Assembly: GCF_964355755.1 (NCBI RefSeq)
Contig: NC_092678.1
Location: forward strand, 9,086,922-9,150,921
From: Antedon mediterranea
Lineage: Eukaryota; Echinodermata; Crinoidea; Comatulida; Antedonidae
Length of the DNA: 64,000 nucleotides
Reading direction: 5' to 3'
Shown: positions 22,401-34,478 of the stretch, one piece after another
Numbering within the stretch: the first letter of the stretch is position 1
Layout of the letters: each line of letters opens with the position of its first letter
The notes under the pieces: generated by a model
What the model saw: the letters and a program-made list of their open reading frames with translations, nothing else
The model's database searches: none
What the model was told of the DNA's origin: nothing
Position numbers and translations under genes: made by a program

Positions 22401-25400
22401 TGTATATTCCGCGCACATGCATCCAGCTCCATACAAAATAGCGCGACCACAATAAAAAAAAACGTGACTGACTTCGCAAAGCGACCGATAATAAAAGTAT
22501 AGCTATAGCAGCACGCCATACAAAATGAATGAAGTTAATTTTATTGCGACCAAAATCAGACGTGATCGATTTCAAATACAAACGATATCATCTTATAAAA
22601 GTAAAAATAAAAATATATAAAACCTGGTAGTTATTCTACTGTTAGCATAAAATAAAGTTACAGGTAGCAAGAAATTAATTTCTACACATCAATTCATTGC
22701 AATTTTTGTGTAATTTGATTTATGCTATTGATTTATGTGCATCGATTGACGTAATTTCATTCGCCAGATTCCTTGGTCAAACTTTCATGGATCACTGATT
22801 TTGACTAAAACTGCGCACAATCGCAGAGTAAACGCTGACCCATGACCTTTAGCTATTTGCATTTGCTAATTTCAATTTTCCTTTTTTTTTAAATTTGAAT
22901 AAAAATACTAAAACATTGCAAAGTATTTTAAATATTAATTATAAAACCAAAAAACCCTTACTTATAATATCCTACATTTATTAATAAATATGAAAGTATT
23001 GTAATATTGTTTAGATATCTTAAAGCTCAGTACATAAATCAAAAACAGAAATCACAACGGAAAAACATGGATTTCTCTTAAAATGGCCAAATACAAAAAA
23101 TGTTTTAAAATTCTGCTATAAAAGCCAGGCAGATTTTTTTTTCTATAGTTACAGTAGGTAGTTTTAAAATAATGTAATACCATATAGTGACTATATACTG
23201 TACAAAAATGAAAACATTTGAAAAAAAGTTGGTGAGTATGCGGTAGATAATATTTGCTATAGCACGAAAATAAAAACATAAGAAATGTACTGAAGAGTCT
23301 AATTAAGAAACAATTTACAATTTTAACTCATATCAGTGCTTTGTTGTGCAATCATGTTGCTAATTTTAAGAAATATTACGATAATTCTTTTTGTTCATAG
23401 AAGTACTGTATAACTTATGTAATTCAGGAAAGGTACTGTACAGTTTATAATGCTTTGAGAAATTGTCAGGTCATGTCCATTCTCATGCAAATGCCCATAT
23501 GTTTATATTAAAAATAAAAAGAGTCCAATTTTGGGAGCAACCACACAACAGGTCCTTATACTATACCTGGGTTACTTCCAAATATAAGAATCTTATTCGT
23601 AAACGTCAAATTGCTTTTAAGGAAGGAAATCTTTCTGAGTTCCGCTCACTGAGAAACAAAGTTAACCGGATGTCAAAATCCCTACGTAAATCTTTTTACC
23701 AAAAAAATGTAGCTAAGCTCTTGAATTCGGATTCCCGATCCTGGTGGAAGCACACCAAAAGGTTTCTCAATCTAGGATGCAAAGATAATCATTCGCTTGT
23801 AGGCATGTCAAATTTGCTGTGTAACGGCGATAATACCTCGCTTTCCAATAAAATTAATCAATTTTTTACATCATTGACCTCGGAATTTAACCCCCTCCCT
23901 CCTCCTGATCCACTATTAGATATTGATGAAACCCCTAGTCACCTTATCATAGAGCTGGAAACTGTCAGGATTAAACTTAATCAAATTAAATGTAATAAAG
24001 CCCCTGGTCCAGATGACCTTCCCCCCTGGGTGTTTAAAGAGGGTGCTGAGATTCTTAGTGGTCCTTTATGTGCTATTGCTAACTCAAGTGTTAGAAACGG
24101 ATGGGTTCCCCAAGAATGGAAACAAGCCAATATTGTCCCAATCCCAAAAGTGCTTCCTCCAAAGTTGGTCGAAAGTGATCTCCGTCCTATTGCTTTAACA
24201 CCTATAATGGCAAAGGTAATTGAGAGCCTAGTGGGCGAAATGATCTGGTACCAAGTTAAGGATAAGATAAATCTAAACCAATTTGGTTGTTGTAAAGGTG
24301 TGTCTACGGTTGACGCCTTAATTGAATTCCTCAATGTTTGTTTCCTTGCCACTGATGCGGGCGAAGAGGTTAGAGTTTTATTATTGGATTTTAAAAAGGC
24401 CTACGATTTGATTGACCACAAAATTCTCTTAAACAAACTCATTGCACTGGGGGTTGATGGTCACCTGATCCGATGGGTTAATGCCTTCCTGTATAACCGA
24501 CAACAACGTGTTAAAATTGGTGGTAGTCTTTCTGAATGGCTATCGCCAAACGGAGGCATACCGCAGGGGTCGTGGATTGGCCCTATTATGTTTATTATTT
24601 TTATTAATGACCTTTTAAATGGTAAACCATGTGTTACATTTATGGATGATACTACTGTATTCGAAAGGGTGTCTAAACTGTCCAATAGTAACTTACAAAA
24701 TATAGCTAATGCAGCCCTTGCATGGACTCGCCTTAACCATATGACCCTCAATGCTAAAAAAACATGTGAATTAATTGTGAGTTGTAAGAAAAATAAGTCG
24801 ATATTTAATCCGCTAATTATTAATAATTGTAGTGTTAACCAGGTTTGCCGTACTAAGCTCCTAGGAATAATTTTATGTGACAATTTATCATGGCAACCCC
24901 ATATTGATTCTTTGATGGCTAAATCAAACTCACGGTTATACTTTCTTAAACAATTGCGACAGTCTGGCCTAGACGCACAAGCCTTATGCTATTTCTATTG
25001 TTGTGTTATCAGGCCTGTTCTAGAATACGCCGTCCCCGTTTGGGGAATGTGCTTAACTAAATTGCAGTCTGACCAACTGGGAAGTATCCAACGTAGGGCG
25101 CTTAGAATCACGTTCCCAAAGCTCAGTTACCTTACAACAAAGCAATGGATCAATGTAATGTGCCTGTGCTATGTGAACGTCGAACTAGACTGTGCAAGGA
25201 TTACTATCAGAAACTTAAAGACCCTTCCCATAGACTACATCACCTTCTGCCTAAAGCGCCTAAATCTAGATACAATTTAAGACAAGTTAAAGAATTTTGC
25301 ATTCCAAAAGTAAAAACGGAACGATCAAAAAATTTCATTGTAAACTTTGGTCTCTTTCACAAGTGGTAGGCATAATTATCCCTGCACAGTCGTTTCTCCC

Positions 25401-28400
25401 CCTGTCTTCTGTTTTGTCTGTTCTTCGATGTTTTGTGTTTTTTGATTGTTATTGTTGATGGATATATTTTCATTTAAGTATAAAATAAGTATATATTTTT
25501 GTATAATTCAACCCAAAAGTTGCAATAAAAGTATTTTATCAGTTTATCATACCAAAAGTGTCTGATTTTTCCATTTTAATTTACAGTAGTTGGCAGGAAA
25601 AAAACTTATTGGTCCTCTCAAACAATGGTTTTGGTCACTATTTAGAGAGACTCGGTCTTAAATTGGTGAGAACAGCATCCAGGGGTCTTTAATTGTACAA
25701 TTTACAAAAAAATTTGTATGAACTGGACAATTAAATACTGTAGAAGTAAAATAATTAAGTATATCTTTTCAGGAATATCAAATGAATCCAAGAAGGCAAA
25801 AGCAAGCCAGGAAATTACATTACCGGCTGTGAATGGTGTCCTAGATAGGCAACAGATTTTAACTCTAATTGAATTTCTGAAGACAAATTCAGATGAAGAT
25901 GTACTGCAAAAAGTTGTGACAACAATAGCAAATGCCTGTGCTTTTAAGCATAATCAGGTACGGTACACTGTTTTTTGTTTGTTTTCTTTTTGTATCTTGG
26001 CTGTGTGAATTTGATTACCATGGCATTGCTGTACATACTCAACAGCGAATAAAGATTTCACCACAAAATGAAGTAGTGAGGCGTGATGTGTCACAGGTGA
26101 ACCCGTAGTGAGGCGTGATGTGTCACAGGTGAACCCGTAGTGAGGCGTGATGTGTCACAGGTGAACCCCAATAAACAAGGCAACTTCTAAATATCATTGA
26201 TTACAGAAAGGGATGCAGACAGAAAATCGAACAAAAAAATCAGATCTTTGCTCTCTACCTAAATATAGAGTGCAACATTTGTTGGTCACATGGCATTAAA
26301 TAAATGTTAAACAATTTGGTAACAACATGATCGGCAGCCTGTAAATCATGCTCGGAATTGTTGGACGAGCGAGTCCACCGTCGACCAGAGTAGGTCTTGA
26401 AAAATTGCTGACAGTGACTACAGTACATTCAAATTATGTTTTTCATTCAGTTGACACATTTCTTTTAGTTGTTAACTAATGTTCTAAAAACATTTGCTAC
26501 CCAGTTGTGTTTCAAGTAAAATAAATTTATAAATAAATAGACTTACATTATCATCAAAGATCTTAACAAGATAGCAAACTTCATCAAGTGTATTCTATAA
26601 TGACACACCTTAAAGAAAATAAGTTTACTCTAGTTGAATGTTTGCATGCTATCATTCATATGAACTCTGTAATAAGATCGTTGATCCATGCTTACTAATT
26701 ATAGTGTGCCATACAATCAATAACAAATTTAATTTGAGGTAAATCTTCAAAATTTCCGTCTCCTTCAATAATAAAAATAAGAATTTACCTCAAAGGCAAT
26801 GAACAATATGTCCACAAAATGTGGAACTTGTTTAAAATAATACTTGGACACTCGTTTTACAAGATGGCCAAGTACTTGAATCTGTACTGTTGGTTGACAG
26901 CAATTCGATACAAATATATAAATCGATATAAAAAATACATAAACTGACTATAAAATGACAGAAATGTGTAAATGTACATGTATACAGTGTAACAACAAAA
27001 TACATCGTTAAAAAAGTTAAAATCGTAAAGGTTACAAATTCAATTCTACAGAAACTTGAGTTAAAAAAATGAATAGAATTTGGCAAAACGACATCAAGTT
27101 GTATGATGCACAAAGACCTATTTATTAGATTATAACAACAATGGATGTGTCATGTTGTTGATCATGTTGATGATTTTATGAATTTGGAGTGAAACACATT
27201 TTTTTATTGATTTAGTTAAGGACAGTGGTGTGATGTATTTGATACATTGGGAAATATTTCTGTTCCAAAATAACAGTACATTTAAAACATTAATAAATTT
27301 GTCTGGTAGAAAATAACCATTTTCAGTCCACTAATGTTTCCTAAAAAAATAATAACATACGCTGATGCAAAAAGTTTATTTTCTAATATAGGATTTACTT
27401 AGAGAGTTAAATGGACTTGAACTGATTGTAAACTTTCTACAATCTTCATTCTCATTGCCACTACGCATATCTGCTTCTCTTGCCATCTCTAATCTTTCAG
27501 TCAATTCTGAGAATAACATGATTTTGCAGGTAAGATTGGTTGATTGTGTTTGTATGAATGGAACAAACTAAACATACATTTTACTGCACGTACAGTATGT
27601 ATTGGTTGATTGATTTGTTCACAGACAAAATTATGAATTAATTATAATGAATGGTTCTAACCAAAGGCCAGATTACAAAAGAGAGTGCCCCGCCCTCTGC
27701 TCAGTATCTAAATTCTAAGCTTAGCCTATATCCATGGAGGAATATTTCCTATGGCCTATCTGACATGACTTTAACATCCAATTCAAAATGGAATCTGGAA
27801 TTTTAAATAATTAATTGAAAGACTAAACAAGATTATTATGGTATTATAATATCTTTCTTATCTTATTTTTAATTAATTTGTTGTAGGAATGCATTCCAGA
27901 TTTATGCACTTTAATGGTGTCACAGGATGAGAAAGCTGAATCTTGTCATTTCGCCTCACTTCAGGCTCTTACCAATCTATCTTTAATCAACCCTTGCAGT
28001 GTGTATTTCCATCAATCCATCCAGTATTTATTTGATATGTTAAGCCTTGATGACCTGAAAAGTAGAGTGAATCTACAGACACTAAAGGTTCTTGTGAACC
28101 TTTCATGCGATGATGCTATGGTTGAGTCTCTGCTAAAAGCTGAGGTTAGAAAATTAATCATTACTAGTAGTTGTTTTGGATTGTATAAATCTACAGGTAG
28201 TTACAGCAAAGATTGTATAGTGCCGCAAGATATATAACTGCGTTCAGTTCAGGTCATAATGCCATAATCTTTTTCTGTGTGCTATATTCTAACATACACG
28301 TGGCATTTGTCGTGCGAATAACTAACTCGTCAAAGTGACGAGTTCAAATTTAGTAAACATTGGTTTTATAAATGCTGATATTATTTTATTTTGATAGCCA

Positions 28401-28850
28401 CCAGCTGCACTGCTTAATTATCTTCAACCTCCTGTAGAGGATGATCATGCACTGCGTGTTCTGACTTTGTTTGCTAATGTAACTAAAGATGTGCAAATCA
28501 AAGAGAGAGTAGAAGAATGGAAATGTTCAAGGAAGAACAAACAGCAGCCATCAACATATGTCGAGGAAGAAAGTAATAGCAATCAAGTTGATAATCAAGT
28601 CCGTAGTCTGCGACACAAACCTTTGTCAATGATACAAGAAGAGGAGGAAGTTGAAGTCGTTGATCAAAGTACATTGGTGAAGCCAGCTGTCTCATTGCAG
28701 AGTTTAGATTTGATTCCAGATAACACATTGTACGACATGGTTCATGGCAACTCATCACTGAGTCTAAGATGTTATGTTATGATGCTGAAATTGTATGATC
28801 ATGAAGACATACAACAACAAGCCAATATATTGTGGGATAATTTGTATTGA
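19246..28850 (+). CDS. ARMC10: Armadillo-repeat protein ARMC10-like, mitochondrial outer-membrane anchor, five exons
   Basis: Exons 19246-19417, 25773-25957, 27392-27529, 27887-28144 and 28398-28850 join in phase with GT-AG junctions: 1206 nt, 401 aa. Residues 13-36 form a hydrophobic segment followed by a lysine-rich stretch (40-51), the layout of a mitochondrial outer-membrane signal anchor, as in vertebrate ARMC10. Armadillo-type helices fill about 70-290. Blocks such as LAISNLSVNSENN, LQTLKVLVNLSCDDAMVESL and ALRVLTLFANVTKDVQIKE align with human ARMC10 by memory. Human ARMC10 is 343 aa. The extra length lies mainly in a charged insert (about 290-340, with an EEEEVEVVD run) before the last helices. 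Known roles of the family concern mitochondrial distribution. Intron 1 (6.4 kb) holds three MITE-like elements and a LINE. Head-to-head with MRPS25, tail-to-tail with FBXL13. Confidence 0.9.
19780..20703. mobile_element. Inverted-repeat element with 'GGTCCGG' subterminal array
   Basis: The ends 'gggactgtcac' (left) and 'gtgacaggacc' (right) are near-complements. Inside each end lie many copies, in both orientations, of 'ccaaaa..ggtccgg' and 'ttttggc.gcc': about seven at 19795-19975 and four or five at 20593-20690. The core between is AT-rich and non-coding. It looks like a non-autonomous DNA transposon of about 0.92 kb with clustered transposase-binding-like motifs, sitting 360 bp after ARMC10 exon 1. 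Confidence 0.7.
21048..21677 (-). mobile_element. TTAA-type MITE, copy 1 (inverted)
   Basis: About 630 bp, an inverted copy of 59062-59695 with high identity, and of 41345-41955 with lower identity. The ends pair 'ttaaagccccc.ttccct' with 'agggaag'. The outer TTAA suggests piggyBac- or Kolobok-type insertion. This copy's right end directly abuts the 'GATG' MITE. Confidence 0.75.
21677..22021 (+). mobile_element. 'GATG' MITE family, fullest copy
   Basis: About 345 bp with ends 'gatgtattgtccc' and 'gggacaatatagt', an inverted repeat. Related copies or fragments lie at about 6615-6760, 34790-35060, 41255-41344 and, split by another element, 52903-52962 with 55668-55870. Non-coding. Confidence 0.7.
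22022..23462. other. ARMC10 intron 1, no feature recognised
   Basis: AT-rich, with stops in all frames. Around 22370-22580 a minus frame of 70 codons has no splice-site support. No repeat shared with the rest of the window was noticed. Confidence 0.4.
23463..25530 (+). mobile_element. CR1-like LINE with long RT open frame, 5' truncated
   Basis: The frame 23463-25280 (605 codons) holds a nearly complete reverse transcriptase: KAPGPDDLPPWVFKEGAE, then DLRPIALTPIMAKVIES, motif A LLDFKKAYDLIDH, motif B GGIPQGSWIGPIMFIIF, motif C FMDDTTVF (the usual residue before DD is A or V), LLGIILCDNLSW, and YAVPVWGMCLTKLQSDQL. All three catalytic aspartates are present. A frameshift near 25140 moves the C-terminal end into the frame ending at 25369 (SRYNLRQVKEFCIPK). 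No endonuclease domain precedes it, so the copy is 5' truncated and cannot move by itself. The 3' end is near 25530 (AATAAAAG). It sits in sense orientation in ARMC10 intron 1, only about 240 bp before exon 2. Confidence 0.85.
26073..26168 (+). repeat. Minisatellite, 32-bp unit, 3 copies
   Basis: Units at 26073-26104, 26105-26136 and 26137-26168 are identical except for the final base. They lie in ARMC10 intron 2, 115 bp after exon 2. The rest of introns 2-4 shows only A/T-rich unique sequence. Confidence 0.9.
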
Positions 28851-29994
28851 AATTGTTTGGATGTCAGGTTTTACTTTTGAACTGAATCTTTTTTAAATCT
28901 GGCTTGGGTTTTTTTTACCATGCGCTTCCTTGGTTGAGCTAACAAAAAGTTTTTTTTGTACCATATTTTACTCCAGTTCAACCAACTTCTTCACATATTT
29001 TGACTAAAAAAATGAATACAGTACTTTCTTGTACCAATTTTATTTTATTATAATAATTATTGAATTTATTTTAATAATTATTTATAATTATTATTTTAAT
29101 TTGAATTTTACAAGTAAGTTTTTGTGGTTAAAAGTTTCATTTAATAAGTTCTGATCATAATGAATGTTTGTCCAACAAGTAGTTGTCTTGTTTTGTAAAA
29201 CAATGTATTCTATTGTAAATATATATGAAAATTTGAAAGATTTGTCAATAACAAATGATTGGCTGTAGAACATTTTGTTCCTGTAATGTAATATGTCCAT
29301 CTCTTTATGTTTTGTTTTGCATGTTAAATAAGAGATTTGCATGAAATATATCTGGTTTGATGGATGGATGATAATCATTATATATTTTATGCATGATAAT
29401 TATAAAGATTACTACTGTACAGTAACAGTAATGTTCAGTGTAAAAATTTACCAAGAAAATTTGTTTAGCGAAAGATTGGCATGAAATATTGTGAACAGAT
29501 TTGTGAGTGACTATACAATATTTTTTGTACATTTTAAAATTGACAAACAGTTTGTACAGTACATTTCATTTTTCATTGTAGTAGATGTACATGCTCTTTA
29601 AGGATAACAAAAAATCCTATTTTCAAACATTGCTAAAAAAAAAGCTGTTGTTTAAATTTTAAAAATGTAGCAGGTTCACATTATTAATTTTCATTAAAAA
29701 TAATAATTTTCTCAATTTGTTTATATATCTTACAAAGTTTGAGAACAAATTAAATATTTTAATTTATTGTTTGTGGTGGGAAAAAATAGTATTTACCATA
29801 TTTTATTAATGTTTAGTTATTTTTCTTTTGCATCAAATGCAAATGAAATTAATGTAATAAAAGTGCAATATTATGTGTAAACAGTACAATTCAATGTTTG
29901 CCTATGAATGTAAATATTAAACAATATATAAAATAATAATAATTTTTCTTTATTATTGTATTAGCAAAATGTATAATACAATACATATTGGCAC
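28851..29994 (+). other. ARMC10 3' UTR and downstream AT-rich DNA
   Basis: After the stop codon there is no further open frame. An AATAAA at 29856-29861 is a possible poly(A) signal, which would give a 3' UTR of about 1 kb. 'ttaaataag' near 29324 is a weaker alternative. The stretch has several A/T-only runs. Confidence 0.4.
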
Positions 29995-32330
29995 TAGGCA
30001 AAAATGGAAACGGGAAAGTTGTGCATACACCTGGTTCGATCATCCCCATGCTCTTTGCGACACTGATGGTGTCGCAAAGAAGACATGGACATATGTGATC
30101 ACTGGCTGAGGAAATATGTCACTGCCACTAGAGAATATAACAATTACTATTTTTTGTCAGACCACAGAATCCTCATCAGTGAAATGAAGACACCAGCTAA
30201 ACAAATATAGAGAATCTAATATTTGTAGATCATGTGCATGGATTGTTTCTGAAGGTTTGGAGAACTAAAACAGTACCAAGTCATTGGGGACTCTGTCTAA
30301 ATTAACAACTATCTGGAAGAAAAAGAGCAGTAAACTTGATCCATCAAAATATAGAGGGATATCAAAGATACTTATAATCATCATTCACGCTTCTCCACCT
30401 TTTATGAAAGTTAACTTCTACGCACACAATTTGGATTCAGGTACAACAGAGGTTGTAACGATGCTGTACGTCATGTCATCAAGCAAATTGCTTGTCGATC
30501 AAACCTCAAACTCTACACATGCTGTATCGATTTGACAGCTGCTTTTGACCATGTTAACCACAAACTTTACTTTCTAAGCATTAGTAACAACTTCCATCCG
30601 AACCAGCTTCCATCCGAACCAGCCTACTACTATGATAGACATAATACAGTCAAAGGCATACTTTTCTGATGACGGGAGTGTATATGGTGTAATCTGCTTT
30701 ACAATATTTATCAACGATCTGCCTCAATTAGTTAAGTCACCTCTTTTTTTGTTTGCTGATGATTCAAAGACATACAAAGCTGTTGATTCAGACATAGATG
30801 CTCTTGATTTTCAGGCGGACATTGATAAGATGTATAAATGGTCAGTAAAGTGGCAGTTGCCCTTTAATATTAATAAATGTAAGGTTATGCATCTCGGTAA
30901 AAAATCCTTGAACACAACATACTTTATGGGAACAGGTTCAGATAGAATTCAGTTAGGAGTTGTAACTCAGATGAGAGATCTTGGTGTTTTAGTTGATAAT
31001 AAATTGAATTTTCATGATCATATCGTTGAAGTTGTTAAAAAGGCTAACTCTAGACTTGGTTTAATTAAGAGAACCTTTGAATATTTAGACAGTCATTTAG
31101 TGTCTATCCTTTATAAATCAATGGTTAGACCGATTTTAGAATATTCTAGTACGGCTTGTCTTCCTCAGTTTGTTGGTGATTCTATTCTCTTAGAAAAAGT
31201 TCAGCAAAGAGCCACAAAACTTGCTGTGGAAATTAAAACTCAACCATATAGTGACCGAATGAAATTTATGAAACTGCCATCATTAGCATTTCGAAGAAAG
31301 AGGTCTTGCTGCTTACAGATTTTTAGAATGATACAAAAGTATGATAATGTTAATCCGGGTGTCTTTTTTGAATTAGCACCATCTACTGTAACTAGAGGCC
31401 ACAATTTTAAAATTAAAAAAGTTCATAGTAAATCGAAACACAGACAGAAATTCTTTTCAATATCTGCAGTAAATGATTGGAATAGTTTGCCATATCATAT
31501 AGTAAATGCATCCTCTATAAATAATTTTAAAACCCATCTTGAAACACACTGGAAAACCCACAACCTAAAGTTTGAGCCATATAACCAAGATGTTCAAAGA
31601 GGGACTCACAAACCTTAACAGGTTTATAGTCTAAAGGTCAAGGTAAATCAAGGTAAGGTAAATGATCCTAATGATCAATTTGAAACACGTCTGTCTGGTT
31701 ATATATATATATTACGTTATTAGAGTGTTCAAACAACACTGTAAAGATGCAAGTTTGTAATCACTATCAAGTTCCTATTAAAGCTACAAATCATGCTCAA
31801 AGATCTAAAGCACCGGCAAGTGGCATCTATGACAACTTCGAAAGTGGATATGCTGATGACTTGGCTGTAAGCTCCTGGTCACAAAATGAAGAACTTCAAA
31901 TCAAGGCAACATCTTGAATGAAGTTTGTCTCAATGGAATTTGTTCTCAATATGTTCTCAAACAGAAAGCATTATATGGAACCAGAAAGAGAAGGCTGAAG
32001 AATACCCAGAATACATCATAAAAATAGACAATGTACATATTAGTAACGTAAAACAGATACTGTACCTTGGTGTATGGACTACCATCAACTAAGAAGTAAA
32101 ATACAGAACCAATTCAGCTGTGTGCTTTTGCAGAAAAAAAAAAGAGCACTGCTTACAAATAGAAAGATCCACCCATCCATTAATGGTCTGTTTAGGAGTA
32201 CTTACCTATGGTTGCCATGCTTGGAGCTACTTAGCACAACATGCAATACCTATCTAAGAAGACTGCTAGTAAATGGCTTTCAGACAAAGATATAGATGGA
32301 AATTATACTGATTGGCGCTATGTAATTAGT
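29995..32330 (+). mobile_element. Degenerate RTE-like LINE, interrupted by another LINE
   Basis: Scattered frames give, in order, the end of an endonuclease domain (TWFDHPHAL at about 30030, SDHRILISEMK at about 30160), the RT finger region (TIWKKKSSKLDPSKYRGIS, 30310-30365), RT motif A (CIDLTAAFDHVNHKL, about 30520-30565), and, beyond a second LINE, motif C (GYADDLAVSSW, about 31848-31880) and a thumb segment (NVKQILYLGVW, about 32045-32078). There are many frameshifts and stops, so it is old. The order of domains shows that the two halves once formed one element. Confidence 0.65.
30632..31690 (+). mobile_element. CR1/L2-like LINE fragment nested in the older LINE
   Basis: The frame 30632-31618 (328 codons) starts within RT, runs through FTIFINDLPQL, motif C FLFADDSKTY, a DLGVLVDNKLNFHDHI block and YKSMVRPILEYSS, and ends with the LINE C-terminal signature SAVNDWNSLPYHIVNA. 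RT motifs A and B are missing. A short AAGGTAA-type tail (about 31640-31665) marks the 3' end. Two copies of 'cttccatccgaaccag' at 30592-30626 mark the 5' junction. Confidence 0.75.
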
Positions 32331-34159
32331 AATGACAATCTTTACAAAATCAGTGGCCGTCAATCACTTGTAGATTACCAAATGACGATCCTACAAAAAT
32401 ACTGACTTTCTACACAACACCGAATAAACGACTGTGATATAAACCAAATAAAAAACAGTAGTCAGCAGCCCAGTCAAGTGTATTTATCGTTCACATTCAT
32501 TATACACACCATGTACTTGCATCTAATACAACCGTTTTACTCATACCGTTCTTGTTAAAATTATATATAGGACCAACAACCTGTAGACTAATATGCAAAT
32601 TATCTCGGTATGCAATTGCAAGTATTTACAAGTACAGTAAAACGACGAGGTCCGAAGATACCATCATTTTTTAAAAGAACCATCTCAAAAAGAAGCCCTC
32701 TTTGAGTTGCAAAAGTAATCTAAAAAAAAAAACCATATCGAAATCAAGCCTAGTGGGCTTCTTTTCGATATAAAGAGTAAGGAATAGAAATGTATATGAT
32801 CGTGTTTATCATATTAAATATCAAAATATTAATGACTGTAAGGTAATTTACAAAATAATAATCTCCGCATGTGTATAAGCCCAGTTACTCATCGGGACTA
32901 TAATTGGTCTATTTAATGATCGGTCCAATACACGGAGAAAAGTTTATGGTGTCATTTTGAAAAAATATACAAAGCAAATGTATATATATTCACTTTGATG
33001 TCAGGATGGGATGATTCAAAATAATAATCATGCTCTGTTAATTACCATCCTGATGCAAAAGCTCCCTACTATCATTAAAAACCAATATGGCCATCATTAT
33101 TTTCTATCAGGAAACCATGGTCTAGTAAAATTTTAAAAAGGCAATAGAATGGTTCCTCAAAACTATTTAATCCATTGTGCTTGCCCAAGGATTCACAATT
33201 TGCCAAGAACTTTGGAACTACATAACCTTTAACTGTGAAAACAAATACAAAGAAACGATAAAGTACAGCAGCACAAATTCAAATTTAATTATTTCTTTTC
33301 TTAGAAATAAACGATAGACAATTTGGTGGGCTGGGAAGATTTATAGAGCACACAAAAATTCTTTAAATATTTACATTACCTAATAATTTGTACATAAACA
33401 TCACGTTATAAAAGAGACATCTATCAATTTTCAAACTCTAAATAAAGTATTGCATAAATGTTAGTGAACCACTTATTATGTTAATGTAATTATCGCTGAC
33501 ATTGCCAGTGAAGTGAATTTTCTTTAAATCAGGAATTCACACACAATTTACAGTAAAAATCAATTTTGCTGTAATGTATATTAATTGACATTTGGAATAT
33601 ACAAGTTGACAACGCAAGTACACTGCTAGCCTGTGGCTTAAAGCAATGCACATCAACGCATAATATTAATTGGAACGACTGATGACTGTATTAAATTCTT
33701 GAATTGAAAGAATAATTGAGAATGTTACACTGTATAATTAGTGCACTACCTTGGGTAGAAAATGAACACTTTCTAATTTTCCTGTAACTATGTAGAAAAT
33801 GTGACACTTTACATCAAAATTGAAGATTAATGTTCAGGTATTTATCAATATTTCCTAGAACAACTGGTTGAATAAACTTACAAATTTTCCTTGAATGTAG
33901 AAATATAATTCTTGATTAAAAATTAAATACACTCAGACAGATGAAGTTTTAACTAGGATATACTATTCAGTCCATATTCAATTCTTATGTTAGAGATAAA
34001 AAAAAAGTCACCAAAACAAAACAAATCTTCTACATCTTTCCATTAACTGGTTGGTAAATACTCTGGAAATGACTATTATATAATATATTTTATCATTATA
34101 TAGTTCTTGTACTAAATCGACACCAGAAGCACCTCACTGTCAATTCTACCTTTCATTAG
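32331..34159. other. Intergenic, tail-to-tail gap before FBXL13
   Basis: AT-rich sequence with no open frame of note and no repeat shared elsewhere that I noticed. It must contain the FBXL13 3' UTR (minus strand). I saw no convincing AATAAA on that strand close to the stop; an ATTAAA at 33284-33289 is a weak candidate. Confidence 0.4.
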
Positions 34160-34478
34160 TTAAGCATGAGTAGCTTGTAATGAAGTCGCTGTTGTATGTG
34201 GGACCATCAAAGGCAAAGCCAGCGAGACATCTGTTTCAAGTTCAAGTCTACTACTTGGTGCTCTTGAAATTGGAGTTTCTCGCATGTCAAGAGTAAAAAC
34301 ACCATCACCTTGATCCTCTACTGCTTTGGTCTTGTTGGGTTTAGGTTCACGATCAGGTGACTTCTGCTCAAAGTTCAGGGTTTCTAGGTAGTCAAAACCA
34401 GGTCCGAAATTTACAGGAATGGGATCATCACTCCAGCTTACATACTGTATTTTTGACGACAATTTCTGATACATAGTT
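34160..34478 (-). CDS. FBXL13: FBXL13 last coding exon
   Basis: 106 codons with stop, after a TATTTCAG acceptor, first base completing a split lysine codon. It ends the last repeat (TMYQKLSSKIQYVSW), then DDPIPVNFGPGFDY, which resembles the vertebrate NDPPRWFGYD stretch, and then a low-complexity tail unlike the vertebrate one. Confidence 0.88.

Noticed and set aside
23981-24883. Minus-strand frames of 123 and 140 codons
   Set aside because: Shadows of the plus-strand LINE RT, whose motifs are clear.
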